DNA of 48,296 nt, taken from assembly GCA_964417895.1 (NCBI GenBank), contig CAYQJS010000044.1:1-48296 (forward strand), written 5' to 3'. Origin of the DNA: CAYQJS01 sp964417895. GTDB lineage: Bacteria > Chloroflexota > UBA6077 > SHYK01. How positions within the stretch are numbered: the first letter of the stretch is position 1; the number at the start of each line of letters is the position of its first letter. Below the pieces are notes generated by a model, which was given only the letters and a program-made list of their open reading frames with translations, was not told the origin of the DNA and ran no database searches. The position numbers were made by a program, and so were the translations under genes. Shown here piece by piece: positions 40,627 to 48,296 of this stretch.

Positions 40627-41676
40627 GTGCTGAACGCTCTATTTGGGCTTCTCTCACGCGATATCGGCATCGATCTCGGCACTGCCAACACGCTCGTCCT
40701 CGTGCGCGGAAAAGGGATCGTCATCAACGAGCCGTCGGTGGTAGCCATCAATCGCAAGACGAAGCGGGTGCTCGCCATCGGCTCGGAGGCCAAGCGCATG
40801 CTAGGGCGTACCCCGGCGAATATCGTGGCGATCCGCCCCCTGAAGGACGGTGTGATCTCCGACTTCGACGTGACGGAGCGCATGTTGCGCTACTTTATTC
40901 AGCGCGTGCATGAGCAGGTAACGATTATCCCGAGACCGCGGATCGTGATCGGCATTCCCTCGGGGGTTACTGAGGTCGAGCGGCGGGCCGTGTACGACGC
41001 CGCCATGAGCGCGGGGGCGCGTGAGGCATGGCTGATCGAGGAGCCGATGGCTGCCGCCATCGGGGCGGGGCTGCCGATCACCGAGCCGAACGGGTGCATG
41101 ATCGTGGACATCGGCGGCGGCACCACGGAGGTTGCTGTCATCTCCCTCGGCGGCGTCGTAGCGAGCCGATCGATTCGCATCGCCGGCGATGAGATGGACC
41201 AGGAGATTGTCGGCCAGATGCGCCAGCGTCACAATCTCGCGATTGGTGAGCGAATGGCGGAGGAGATCAAGATGACTGTGGGGTCGGCTCTAGCAACGCA
41301 CAACGGAGCCGGCGTCGTGGTGCGCGGCAGGAATCTAAAGACCGGCCTCCCTGAGGAGAGGATGGTAACCTCTGATGAGATCGCCAGCGCGATCTCCCCA
41401 TCTGTGAACGCGATCGTGGAGGCCGTGACTGACACCATCGACGAAACCCCGCCCGAGCTTGTCGCCGATCTCATGGCGCGGGGCATAACGATAGCGGGTG
41501 GCGGGGGGCTTCTCCCTCGCATGGATGAGCTCTTGAGCCAACGGACCCGCATGGCAGTGCACATCGCCGAGGATCCGCTGGCATGTGTGGTGCGGGGCAC
41601 GGGAAAAGTGCTCAACGATATCGAGATCCTCCGCCGGGTAACGATCGAGCTTCAGAACGGCCGCCGAGCGCGCTGA
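40627..41676 (+). CDS. mreB: rod-shape-determining protein MreB
   Basis: Actin-like filament protein that organises lateral wall synthesis, 349 aa. Phosphate-binding and nucleotide motifs are DIGIDLGTANTLV, IVDIGGGTTEVAVISLGG and ITIAGGGGLLPRMDELL, written here in short blocks. The start is GTG at 40627, with AGGAG 8 bases upstream. It heads the mreB-mreC-mreD-rodA block and implies a rod-like or elongating cell. Confidence 0.97.
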   Translation: MLNALFGLLSRDIGIDLGTANTLVLVRGKGIVINEPSVVAINRKTKRVLAIGSEAKRMLGRTPANIVAIRPLKDGVISDFDVTERMLRYFIQRVHEQVTIIPRPRIVIGIPSGVTEVERRAVYDAAMSAGAREAWLIEEPMAAAIGAGLPITEPNGCMIVDIGGGTTEVAVISLGGVVASRSIRIAGDEMDQEIVGQMRQRHNLAIGERMAEEIKMTVGSALATHNGAGVVVRGRNLKTGLPEERMVTSDEIASAISPSVNAIVEAVTDTIDETPPELVADLMARGITIAGGGGLLPRMDELLSQRTRMAVHIAEDPLACVVRGTGKVLNDIEILRRVTIELQNGRRAR

Positions 41677-41704
41677 TGGTGCGGTGGGCGGTTAGCGAGT
41701 TGCC

Positions 41705-42553
41705 ATGAATGCACGCAGAGGAAAGCCGAGGGCACTAGCGATGCTCGCCCTCGGGCTGGGCGGCATTTTCATCGCAGCGCCCGGTCCCGCCTCTCAGGCG
41801 GAGTCCATCGGTACCCGCGTGGTGGCCCCGCTGGAGTTCGGTCTCGCCCGCGCAGCGTCCGGGATTGGCCAGTTCATTGGCACCATCCAGCACGCGGGAG
41901 ACCTCGCCGGGCAGAGCCAGGTGTACCGAGAACGCATCGATCGCCTGGAAGCCCAAATGGTGCAAATGCGGGAGCTCGAGATCGAGAACCGGGATCTCCG
42001 TGAGCTCCTCGGCTTGCGTGCCCGCGCTCCGGTCGGGAGTCTGCTGCCGGTCAGCGTCATTGCGCGGGACCCGCTCGGGGTGGTGCAGGCGGTTACTGTG
42101 GACCGTGGGTTGGACGACGGAGTGGTGTTGAATTCTCCGGTGATCGCCTGGAAGGGTGTAGTGGGCCGTGTTGTTGAGGCGCATCCCACCTCCGCGAAAG
42201 TACTGCTGGCCACGGATGTGAATAGCGCGGTGAGCGTGCGCATCCAGGATCCTGCATCGCGCGCGACCGGGCTGGCGCGCGGTGTAGGGGATGGGCGCAT
42301 GCTCCTCCAGTACGTTACGCGCAGCGACGAGCTCCACACGGGTGACCTGGCTATCACGTCGGGGATCGGCGGTGTATTCCCGTCCGGACTGGTGGTCGGT
42401 CGGGTTGTCCAGGTGCGGCAGCGAGATTTCGAGGTTTTTCAGGAGGCGCTAGTGGAGCCGGCTGTGGATATGCGCAACCTGGAACGGCTTTACGTCCTGC
42501 TTGCCGTACAGGAGACCCCTCCTCCAGCGCGGGTCGAGGCCGGACACAACTGA
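41705..42553 (+). CDS. mreC: rod-shape-determining protein MreC
   Basis: 282-aa membrane-anchored scaffold. It has an N-terminal membrane segment (about 11-30), a coiled coil (about 75-102, IDRLEAQMVQMRELEIENRDLRELLGL in part), then the two beta-barrel domains (VIARDPLGVVQAVTVDRG, VHTGDLAITSGIGGVFPSGLVVG in part). The conserved pattern DRGLDDGV is intact. mreD follows after 9 bases. Confidence 0.94.
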   Translation: MNARRGKPRALAMLALGLGGIFIAAPGPASQAESIGTRVVAPLEFGLARAASGIGQFIGTIQHAGDLAGQSQVYRERIDRLEAQMVQMRELEIENRDLRELLGLRARAPVGSLLPVSVIARDPLGVVQAVTVDRGLDDGVVLNSPVIAWKGVVGRVVEAHPTSAKVLLATDVNSAVSVRIQDPASRATGLARGVGDGRMLLQYVTRSDELHTGDLAITSGIGGVFPSGLVVGRVVQVRQRDFEVFQEALVEPAVDMRNLERLYVLLAVQETPPPARVEAGHN

Positions 42554-42562
42554 GGGCCCGAA

Positions 42563-43066
42563 TTGCTCTGGCTCACCCCCTTCTTGCTGCTAGCGACGCT
42601 CCTTGACTCATTGGCAGTACCGGGGGCGCTGCCGAACGGTGTACGGCCGGATCTCGTTCTCGTCCTTATTGTGGCCTGGGCGACGCTCCGCGGGTGGGAA
42701 GAGGGACTGATTGCGGGGCTTTTGGGGGGCTTCTTTGTGGACCTGGCGTCCGCCGTTCCCTTCGGCGTCAACATATTCCGTCTCGGGGCGCTCGGCCTCG
42801 GGGCGGGTCTTGTGATGGAGCGACTCGCGCGCACGAGTGTGATGGTCCCCGTGGTTGCGGCCATAGTCGGCTCGCTGCTTGGGTTCGTGCTCACGGTCGT
42901 CGCCCTCCAGGCGGCGCGGTGGCCGGTTGCGTGGGAGTATCTGCTCCTCTTCTCTGCGCTGCCCAACTCCGCGCTCACAGGGCTCGCCATGGCCATGGCG
43001 TTTCCAGGCGTTCGGCTGCTCGACCGAATCAGCGCGAGGCCGGCGGCCGAGGAGGGAGTCTTCTGA
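42563..43066 (+). CDS. mreD: rod-shape-determining protein MreD
   Basis: 167-aa integral membrane protein with about five hydrophobic helices and the family pattern LRPDLVLVLIVAWATLRGWEEGLIAGLLGGFFVDLASA (short blocks: RPDLVLVL, GLIAGLLGGFFVDL). The start is TTG at 42563, with GAGGG 6 bases upstream. Its TGA overlaps the proposed CTG start of rodA (CTGA). Confidence 0.9.
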   Translation: MLWLTPFLLLATLLDSLAVPGALPNGVRPDLVLVLIVAWATLRGWEEGLIAGLLGGFFVDLASAVPFGVNIFRLGALGLGAGLVMERLARTSVMVPVVAAIVGSLLGFVLTVVALQAARWPVAWEYLLLFSALPNSALTGLAMAMAFPGVRLLDRISARPAAEEGVF

Positions 43067-44187
43067 GCCTGCGCCCGCCGGGCCCCCGCTGGCGACAGAC
43101 CGACCCTGTGCTCGCTTCGGCCTGCATGGCACTTACGGCCCTTGGCCTCGTCCTCGTGGCGAGCGCCACCTGGCGGTACTTTGAGGCGCCGACGCTCTTG
43201 GGAAACACGTGGTTCGTGAAGCAGTCCGGTTTTGCGCTGATTGGTGTGGCAGTCATGGCTTTGTGTTCCGCCACTCACCCGCGCCTTCTCCACATTCTGG
43301 CGTACCCCATCTACGGGGCGTCGTTAATCGCCCTTGTGGCGGTGCTCGTGATCGGCCACGGGTCCGGTGACTTCGGAGCGCAAAGATGGCTCGAGGTCGC
43401 GGGAATTCCCATACAGCCGTCGGAAGCGACGAAAGTGGCGCTCGTCATCGTTCTCGCCAGACTCTACGCAACGAGCCCGCCTGGGCCGAAGGTCTTGCTC
43501 CTCTCTGCGGCTGCCACCGCCCTGCCGACGGCCTTGATCTACCTCCAGCCAGACCTGGGCACGGCTCTGGTGCTCGCTGCGATCTGGGTCGGGATGGCGG
43601 GCCTCGCGGGAATACCCAAACGGTACTTGATCGCACTTGCAGGGCTGGCCGTCGTCGCCGCGCCGCTGGTCTGGCTGGGCCTCAAGGACTACATGCGCCA
43701 ACGGGTGCTCATCTTCTTGAATCCGCAGGCCGACCCTCTTGATCAGGGCTACAACATCCTCCAAGCGCAGATCAGCATCGGCTCCGGCGGGATGTTGGGA
43801 AAGGGCCTCCTCGAGGGGACTCAAACCCAGCTGCGATATTTGCGCGTGTCGCACAGCGATTTCATCTTTTCGGTCCTGGGGGAGGAGCTCGGGTTCGTCG
43901 GCGCTGTCGTGCTGTTCGCCCTGCTGCTCGTGGTGCTGTTCCGGATCCTGCGCGCATTCGAGGAATCGAACGACCGGTTTGGAGCGATGGTCTGCGCCGG
44001 GGTTGCGTCGATGATCGCCTTTCAGGCGATTGCGAACCTGGGGGCGAACATCGGCCTCACACCCGTGGTTGGCATTCCCCTACCGCTGGTCAGCTACGGC
44101 GGGAGTGCGCTCGTAACACAACTGGCAGCAGTGGGCCTCGTGCAGGCGACGCTCGTCCGCCGCAGGTTGTACCGCTTCCAGGTGTGA
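43063..44187 (+). CDS. rodA: SEDS-family peptidoglycan polymerase RodA
   Basis: Glycosyltransferase that polymerises lipid II in the elongasome, 374 aa, about ten membrane helices. SEDS blocks are FGAQRWLEV, IQPSEATK, YLQPDLGTA, SHSDFIFSVLGEELGF and PLPLVSYGGSALV. The only start consistent with the N-terminus is CTG at 43063, which overlaps the mreD stop as CTGA and has GGAGGGAG 4 bases upstream; the next in-frame ATG falls inside the first membrane helix. The partner transpeptidase PBP2, often between mreD and rodA, is absent. Confidence 0.93.
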   Translation: MSLRPPGPRWRQTDPVLASACMALTALGLVLVASATWRYFEAPTLLGNTWFVKQSGFALIGVAVMALCSATHPRLLHILAYPIYGASLIALVAVLVIGHGSGDFGAQRWLEVAGIPIQPSEATKVALVIVLARLYATSPPGPKVLLLSAAATALPTALIYLQPDLGTALVLAAIWVGMAGLAGIPKRYLIALAGLAVVAAPLVWLGLKDYMRQRVLIFLNPQADPLDQGYNILQAQISIGSGGMLGKGLLEGTQTQLRYLRVSHSDFIFSVLGEELGFVGAVVLFALLLVVLFRILRAFEESNDRFGAMVCAGVASMIAFQAIANLGANIGLTPVVGIPLPLVSYGGSALVTQLAAVGLVQATLVRRRLYRFQV

Positions 44188-44197
44188 GCCGGCACGC

Positions 44198-44228
44198 TTG
44201 CCGTGCGCCACCGGCGCGATGCTATAAT
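44198..44228 (+). promoter_or_regulatory. putative rpoB promoter
   Basis: TGC-TATAAT (44220-44228) is an exact extended -10. TTGCCG at 44198-44203 is a possible -35, but the 19-base spacer is long. The transcript would carry a leader of about 185 bases before the rpoB ATG. Confidence 0.6.
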
Positions 44229-44292
44229 CACCTGTGCCATCGCCGCACGTGCTTCGGAGCACACGAGCGTTGACGGAGGCGTGGGCGATTCG

Positions 44293-44319
44293 AAGGGGAG
44301 GCCGGACGGCTCTCCCCTT
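44293..44319 (+). promoter_or_regulatory. stable hairpin in the rpoB leader
   Basis: AAGGGGAG (44293-44300) pairs perfectly with CTCCCCTT (44312-44319). Inside, GCC and GGC close a small tetraloop with one unpaired T. It lies in the untranslated leader about 100 bases before the rpoB start. No T-run follows directly, so it is not an obvious terminator; a regulatory or stabilising role is possible. Confidence 0.45.
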
Positions 44320-44420
44320 ATGCGTGTGCTTGGTGAGGCTGTTCGCCCTGAATCGGCGATGGGTCGATGGCCTTTTTCCCCTCGCTTTCCCCCGTAGCTT
44401 CTGACGGAGGTTTTCTCTCC

Positions 44421-47400
44421 ATGGTCCTCGCTCCTCGTATCTCCTCAACTGTCGCCCATCGAGGTCCTGAAACGCGCTTGTCCTTCGCCCGCATCCCAGA
44501 AGTCCTGCCGATGCCCAACCTGATCGACATCCAGCGGCGGTCTTTCCGGTGGTTTCTCGAAGAGGGCCTTGGGGAGTTGTTCGCGGAAATCTCGCCGATT
44601 CAGGACTTCACCAGCAAGAACATGGACCTAGAGCTGGCAGTACCGTTGCTCGATGAGCTGGGAGCGATCATCGCCTCGGGATACTCCTTCGGGGAGCCGA
44701 AGTACTCAGAAGAAGAGTGTCGTGAGGCTGACTCGACTTACGCGGCACCCCTCAAGGTACGAATGCGGCTCACTATCAAAGGCGAGATCGGCGAGATCAA
44801 GGAGATGGAGATCTTCATGGGGGATTTCCCCATGATGACCACCAATGGGACCTTCATCATCAATGGCGCGGAGCGGGTTGTGGTGAGCCAGCTGGTGCGC
44901 TCGCCCGGAGCCTACTTCACCCTCTCCGAGGATGCCACAAGCGGGCGCGCGCTCTGTATGGGGAAGCTCATTCCCAGTAGAGGCGCGTGGCTCGAGTTCG
45001 AGACCTCCAACAAGGATGTCCTCTCGGTCAAAGTCGACCGGAAGCGCAAGATCCCCTTGACCACCTTGCTCCGCGCGGTGGCGGCGGTGTCGCCTACCCC
45101 CGAACTGGCAAAGGGTACCGACGACGAGCTCCTGGCGCTCTTCGCCGAAGTGGATGACCACACGGACCATCACTACGTGCAGTCGACCATCGATCGAGAC
45201 CCGGCCAAGAACAAGGCGGAGGCGGTCGTCGATTTCTATCGGCGCCTGCGGCCCGGGGACCCACCCACGGTAGATAACGCACAGTCGCTGCTAAGCTCGC
45301 TCCTGTTCAACTACCGGCGCTACGACCTGGGCCGAGTCGGCCGATACAAAGTGAACCGCCGACTCGACGTGTCGACGCCCCTCGCCGAGCGCATTCTGAC
45401 TGCCCAGGACCTGATCGCGATCGTTCGCGAGATGATCTGCCTCAACAATGGGCGCGGCGACCCGGATGACATCGACCATCTGGGAAATCGGCGTGTGCGC
45501 GCAGTGGGCGAGTTGATCCAGAACCAGTTTCGCGTTGGCCTGCTGCGTATGGAGCGCGTCGTAAAAGAGCGCATGAGCATCATCGATCCACAGACGGCGA
45601 CACCGTCGACCTTGATCAACATTCGCCCGGTCGTCGCAGCCATGCGCGAGTTCTTTGGCGGCAGCCAGCTCTCCCAGTTCATGGACCAGACTAATCCGCT
45701 CGCGGAACTGACGCACAAGCGGCGCCTCTCGGCACTGGGTCCCGGCGGCCTCTCGCGCGACCGGGCAGGCTTCGAAGTACGCGACGTGCACCACAGCCAT
45801 TACGGACGCATTTGCCCTATTGAAACCCCCGAGGGGCCCAACATTGGCCTGATCGGCTCGTTGGCCACGTACGGGCAGATCAACGAATATGGGTTCATCG
45901 AGACTCCGTATCGCGTTGTCCATCGACAGGTGGATAACGTTCCGGACCAGAGCGTGGGAAAGACCCTTTCGCGCTCGGTAGTGGATCCGGCGCGTGGGAC
46001 GGAGGTCGCTGCGGCCGGCACCGTCATCGACAAGAGGCTCGCGGCACGGTTGGGTCGGCTGCAGGAAGCGATACCGCGGCTGGACGTGCGGCCGACCGTA
46101 ACGAACGAGATCCGCCTGCTCCCGGCCGATCAGGAGGAGAAATTCACGATCGCGCAAGCGAACGCTCGCCTGAACGACGATGGCAGTTTCGCGGATCAGC
46201 ATGTATCGGTGCGGCGTGGGCCTCGCTTTCTCATGGAGGTGCCTGAACGTGTCGACTTCGTCGACGTTTCGCCGCACCAGATCGTGAGCGTCGCCACTGC
46301 CCTGATCCCCTTCCTCGAGCATGATGACGCCAACCGCGCGTTGATGGGCGCCAACATGCAGCGCCAGGCGGTGCCGCTCATTTCGCCGGACGCACCTTTG
46401 GTGGGTACTGGCATGGAGGTGCAGACGGCTCGCGATTCCGGCCACGTCATCCTGAGTGATGTGGACGGCATCGTCGAAACCGTAGACGCTAGCCAGGTTG
46501 TCGTCCGCGCGCTCGGGGGCAACGGGGCAGATGGCGCAGCCCGGCGGTACTCCTACCGGCTGCGCAAATACATGCGATCGAACCAGGGCACGTGCATGAA
46601 TCAACGCCCCATAGTGCTCCAGGGGCAGCGGGTGCGCGCGGGCCAGCCGCTTGCTGACAGCTCCTCCACGTCTGGTGGAGAGCTCGCCCTTGGCCAGAAC
46701 GTGCTCGTGGCCTTCATGTCGTGGGAAGGCGGGAACTTCGAGGATGCCATCATCATCAGCGAGAGCATCGTGCGTGACGACAAGTTCACCTCCGTGCACA
46801 TTGAAAAGCATGAAGTGGAGGCCCGGGACACGAAGCTGGGGCCGGAGGAGATAACGCGCGACATTCCTAATGTCGGGGACGATATGCTCCGCGACCTCGA
46901 TGAGGACGGCGTCATCCGCGTGGGAGCCGAGGTGAAGCCCGGCGACATCCTCGTTGGCAAGATCACGCCGAAAGGTGAGACCGAGCTGACGGCGGAGGAA
47001 CGCTTGCTCCGCGCGATCTTCGGTGAGAAAGCGCGCGAAGTGAAAGATACGTCGTTGCGCGTGCCTCATGGCGAGCGTGGCCGTGTCGTGGACGTGCGTG
47101 TCTTCGACCGCGACAAGCACGCCGAGCTCCCCGCGGGCGTGCATCGCATGGTGCAGGTGGTCATGGCCCAGAAACGTAAGATCGCAGAAGGCGACAAGAT
47201 GGCTGGCCGCCATGGCAACAAGGGCGTGATCGCGAAGATCCTGCCCGTCGAAGACATGCCCTTCCTGCCGGACGGACGGCCCGTAGAGATCATCCTCAAT
47301 CCGCTGGGCGTGCCTTCCCGGATGAACGTCGGCCAGATTCTCGAGACGCACCTCGGATGGGCTGCCGAGGCGCTCGGCTTGTCGTTCGCCACCCCGGTCT

Positions 47401-47963
47401 TTGACGGCGCCAAGGAGCATGACATCCGCGCCCAGCTGCAGGCCGCCGGTCTGCCCGAAGACGGGAAGGAGTGGCTCTACGATGGGCGTAGTGGAGATCG
47501 GTTCGCCCAGCGTGTGACGGTGGGCTACATCTACATGCTCAAACTGATCCATCTAGTAGAGGACAAGATCCACGCGAGGTCGACTGGCCCCTACTCCCTG
47601 ATCACGCAGCAACCCCTCGGCGGGAAGGCGCAGTTTGGAGGCCAGCGGTTCGGAGAGATGGAGGTGTGGGCGCTGGAGGCCTACGGCGCAGCACACACAT
47701 TGCAGGAGATCCTCACCGTCAAGTCGGACGACGTCGCGGGTCGGGTGAAGACGTACGAGGCTATCGTCAAGGGTGAGGATGTGTTCCAGCCCGGCGTGCC
47801 GGAGTCCTTCAAGGTGCTCGTCAAGGAGCTCCAGGCCCTGGGGCTGGCCGTCGAGGTGCTGAACGAGGAGGAGGAAGGTATACCGCTTCTCGTGGACGAC
47901 TCGTCCGACTACATCCCGTCCTTGGGCATCAACCTGACAGGGTACGAGCGCGGAGCGGACTGA
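44421..47963 (+). CDS. rpoB: DNA-directed RNA polymerase subunit beta
   Basis: 1180-aa catalytic-core subunit. Visible landmarks are the N-terminal LPMPNLIDIQRRSFRWFLEEG, the rifampicin-site region SQLSQFMDQTNPLAELTHKRR with RLSALGPGG intact (no common resistance substitution seen), HYGRICPIETPEGPNIGLI, the GDKMAGRHGNKG active-site segment, and the C-terminal GGKAQFGGQRFGEMEVWALEAYGA in part. ATG at 44421 is preferred to one 54 bases upstream because GGAGG lies 10 bases before it. The upstream gene is rodA, not rplJ-rplL, so rpoBC is separated from the ribosomal-protein operon and has its own promoter. Confidence 0.98.
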   Translation: MVLAPRISSTVAHRGPETRLSFARIPEVLPMPNLIDIQRRSFRWFLEEGLGELFAEISPIQDFTSKNMDLELAVPLLDELGAIIASGYSFGEPKYSEEECREADSTYAAPLKVRMRLTIKGEIGEIKEMEIFMGDFPMMTTNGTFIINGAERVVVSQLVRSPGAYFTLSEDATSGRALCMGKLIPSRGAWLEFETSNKDVLSVKVDRKRKIPLTTLLRAVAAVSPTPELAKGTDDELLALFAEVDDHTDHHYVQSTIDRDPAKNKAEAVVDFYRRLRPGDPPTVDNAQSLLSSLLFNYRRYDLGRVGRYKVNRRLDVSTPLAERILTAQDLIAIVREMICLNNGRGDPDDIDHLGNRRVRAVGELIQNQFRVGLLRMERVVKERMSIIDPQTATPSTLINIRPVVAAMREFFGGSQLSQFMDQTNPLAELTHKRRLSALGPGGLSRDRAGFEVRDVHHSHYGRICPIETPEGPNIGLIGSLATYGQINEYGFIETPYRVVHRQVDNVPDQSVGKTLSRSVVDPARGTEVAAAGTVIDKRLAARLGRLQEAIPRLDVRPTVTNEIRLLPADQEEKFTIAQANARLNDDGSFADQHVSVRRGPRFLMEVPERVDFVDVSPHQIVSVATALIPFLEHDDANRALMGANMQRQAVPLISPDAPLVGTGMEVQTARDSGHVILSDVDGIVETVDASQVVVRALGGNGADGAARRYSYRLRKYMRSNQGTCMNQRPIVLQGQRVRAGQPLADSSSTSGGELALGQNVLVAFMSWEGGNFEDAIIISESIVRDDKFTSVHIEKHEVEARDTKLGPEEITRDIPNVGDDMLRDLDEDGVIRVGAEVKPGDILVGKITPKGETELTAEERLLRAIFGEKAREVKDTSLRVPHGERGRVVDVRVFDRDKHAELPAGVHRMVQVVMAQKRKIAEGDKMAGRHGNKGVIAKILPVEDMPFLPDGRPVEIILNPLGVPSRMNVGQILETHLGWAAEALGLSFATPVFDGAKEHDIRAQLQAAGLPEDGKEWLYDGRSGDRFAQRVTVGYIYMLKLIHLVEDKIHARSTGPYSLITQQPLGGKAQFGGQRFGEMEVWALEAYGAAHTLQEILTVKSDDVAGRVKTYEAIVKGEDVFQPGVPESFKVLVKELQALGLAVEVLNEEEEGIPLLVDDSSDYIPSLGINLTGYERGAD

Positions 47964-48044
47964 GAGCTAGGATGTGCTGTTCTAGCGGGCGAGCATCCGG
48001 ACACCGGGGGATGCGGATCATCCGCTCTGCCCAGGATCACACGT

Positions 48045-48059
48045 GGACTGAGGACTGAG
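48045..48059. repeat. two heptanucleotide repeat units in the rpoB-rpoC spacer
   Basis: GGACTGAGGACTGAG is two copies of the heptamer that forms the array at 5016-5062, in the same orientation on the plus strand. It lies 13 bases before the rpoC start and just upstream of its ribosome-binding site. Confidence 0.75.
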
Positions 48060-48071
48060 AGGAGAGCGCAG

Positions 48072-48296
48072 GTGCTGGAAGTCAACAATTTCAACGCCGT
48101 GCGAATCAAGCTGGCGTCACCAGACCAGATCCGGCAATGGTCTCGCGGTGAAGTGCGAAAGCCGGAGACCATCAACTATCGAACTCTGAAGCCCGAGAGG
48201 GACGGGCTCTTCTGCGAGCGCATCTTCGGTCCGACCAAGGACTGGGAATGCTCGTGCGGAAAGTACAAGCGCGTTCGCTACAAGGGCATCGTCTGC
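48072..48296 (+). CDS. rpoC: DNA-directed RNA polymerase subunit beta-prime (5' part)
   Basis: The first 75 codons are present and run off the window edge in frame. VLEVNNFNAVRIKLASPDQI and KPETINYRTLKPERDGLFCE are the standard N-terminus. The first zinc-site cysteines are C60, C62 and C75 (CSCGKYKRVRYKGIVC). The start is GTG at 48072 with GGAG about 9 bases upstream. The spacer from rpoB is 108 bases and contains overlapping small hairpins and the heptamer repeat. Confidence 0.97.
   Translation, partial: MLEVNNFNAVRIKLASPDQIRQWSRGEVRKPETINYRTLKPERDGLFCERIFGPTKDWECSCGKYKRVRYKGIVC

Noticed and set aside
42694..43062. rodA starting within mreD
   Set aside because: These 123 codons are an alternative frame of mreD, hydrophilic and unlike SEDS proteins.
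44367..44420. Upstream ATG at 44367 as the rpoB start
   Set aside because: It lacks a ribosome-binding site, and the added residues do not match RpoB; ATG 44421 has GGAGG at suitable distance.
45291..47552. 753-codon open frame antisense to rpoB
   Set aside because: It is a GC-bias shadow of rpoB codons: no start signal, no recognisable domain, and rpoB is certain on the other strand.
1..48296. Prophage, insertion sequence or toxin-antitoxin module
   Set aside because: No integrase, transposase, inverted-repeat-bounded element or typical toxin pair was recognised on either strand.

Overview
This is a GC-rich bacterial chromosome segment, almost entirely coding. There is no 16S rRNA, so the lineage is inferred. 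A Gram-positive-style chain on one strand (fakA, degV, recG, rsmD, coaD, yceD, rpmF, fabD, fabG, accC, nusB, acpP), a complete mreBCD-rodA block and a free-standing rpoB-rpoC operon fit Chloroflexota or a related lineage. I hold that placement only moderately. Many genes start with GTG or TTG, and many adjacent genes share 4-base stop/start overlaps, so translational coupling looks like the normal local style.

Layout. 1-5.2 kb (minus): DNA-uptake pair comEA-comEC, then a lipoprotein polysaccharide deacetylase coupled to an M14 peptidase. 5.3-7.2 kb (plus): a 35-codon leader ORF, a metallophosphoesterase and a cysteine desulfurase, all coupled. 7.3-9.3 kb (minus): a two-domain thioredoxin-fold oxidoreductase with an in-frame TGA in its active site, an isoprenylcysteine-methyltransferase-like protein and a SIMPL protein. 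9.5-16 kb: a HExxH protease, two glycosyltransferases, a deleted tatD remnant, a polyprenyl diphosphate synthase, a zinc-ribbon/SH3 protein, two XdhC-family proteins and a NUDIX hydrolase. 16.2-19.8 kb (plus): tRNA-Gly with its terminator, then tig-clpP-clpX. 19.8-24.4 kb (minus): a catabolic-looking cassette of a haem-oxygenase-fold protein, a fumarate-reductase-like flavoprotein, an iron-sulfur subunit, an HdrB/SdhE-like subunit and a 67-aa protein. 24.4-36.8 kb (minus): tatC, acpP, nusB, accC, fabG, fabD, rpmF, yceD, coaD, rsmD, recG, degV and fakA, with a near-consensus promoter in front of fakA. 36.8-39.7 kb: rpmB (plus), then rpe, htpX and fmt (minus). 39.8-48.3 kb (plus): radC, mreBCD, rodA, rpoB and the start of rpoC.

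The most notable observation is at 7302-8009. The C-terminal CxxC of a protein-disulfide-oxidoreductase-like protein reads TGA-Pro-Trp-Cys in an otherwise continuous frame. Directly after the TGA lies a hairpin with a bulged U four base pairs below a loop containing G-U, the same arrangement as the E. coli fdhF SECIS. I read this as a selenoprotein with a Sec-Pro-Trp-Cys active site, not as two genes or a pseudogene. Its selA/selB/selC/selD partners are not in the window.

Other points of interest: the haem-oxygenase-fold/SdhABE-like cassette, in which expected metal and FAD ligands are substituted; a tatD gene reduced to its two ends; dispersed repeats placed inside secreted-protein genes; CTG and ATC as the only plausible starts of rodA and radC; and a degenerate nuclease-like domain in ComEC.
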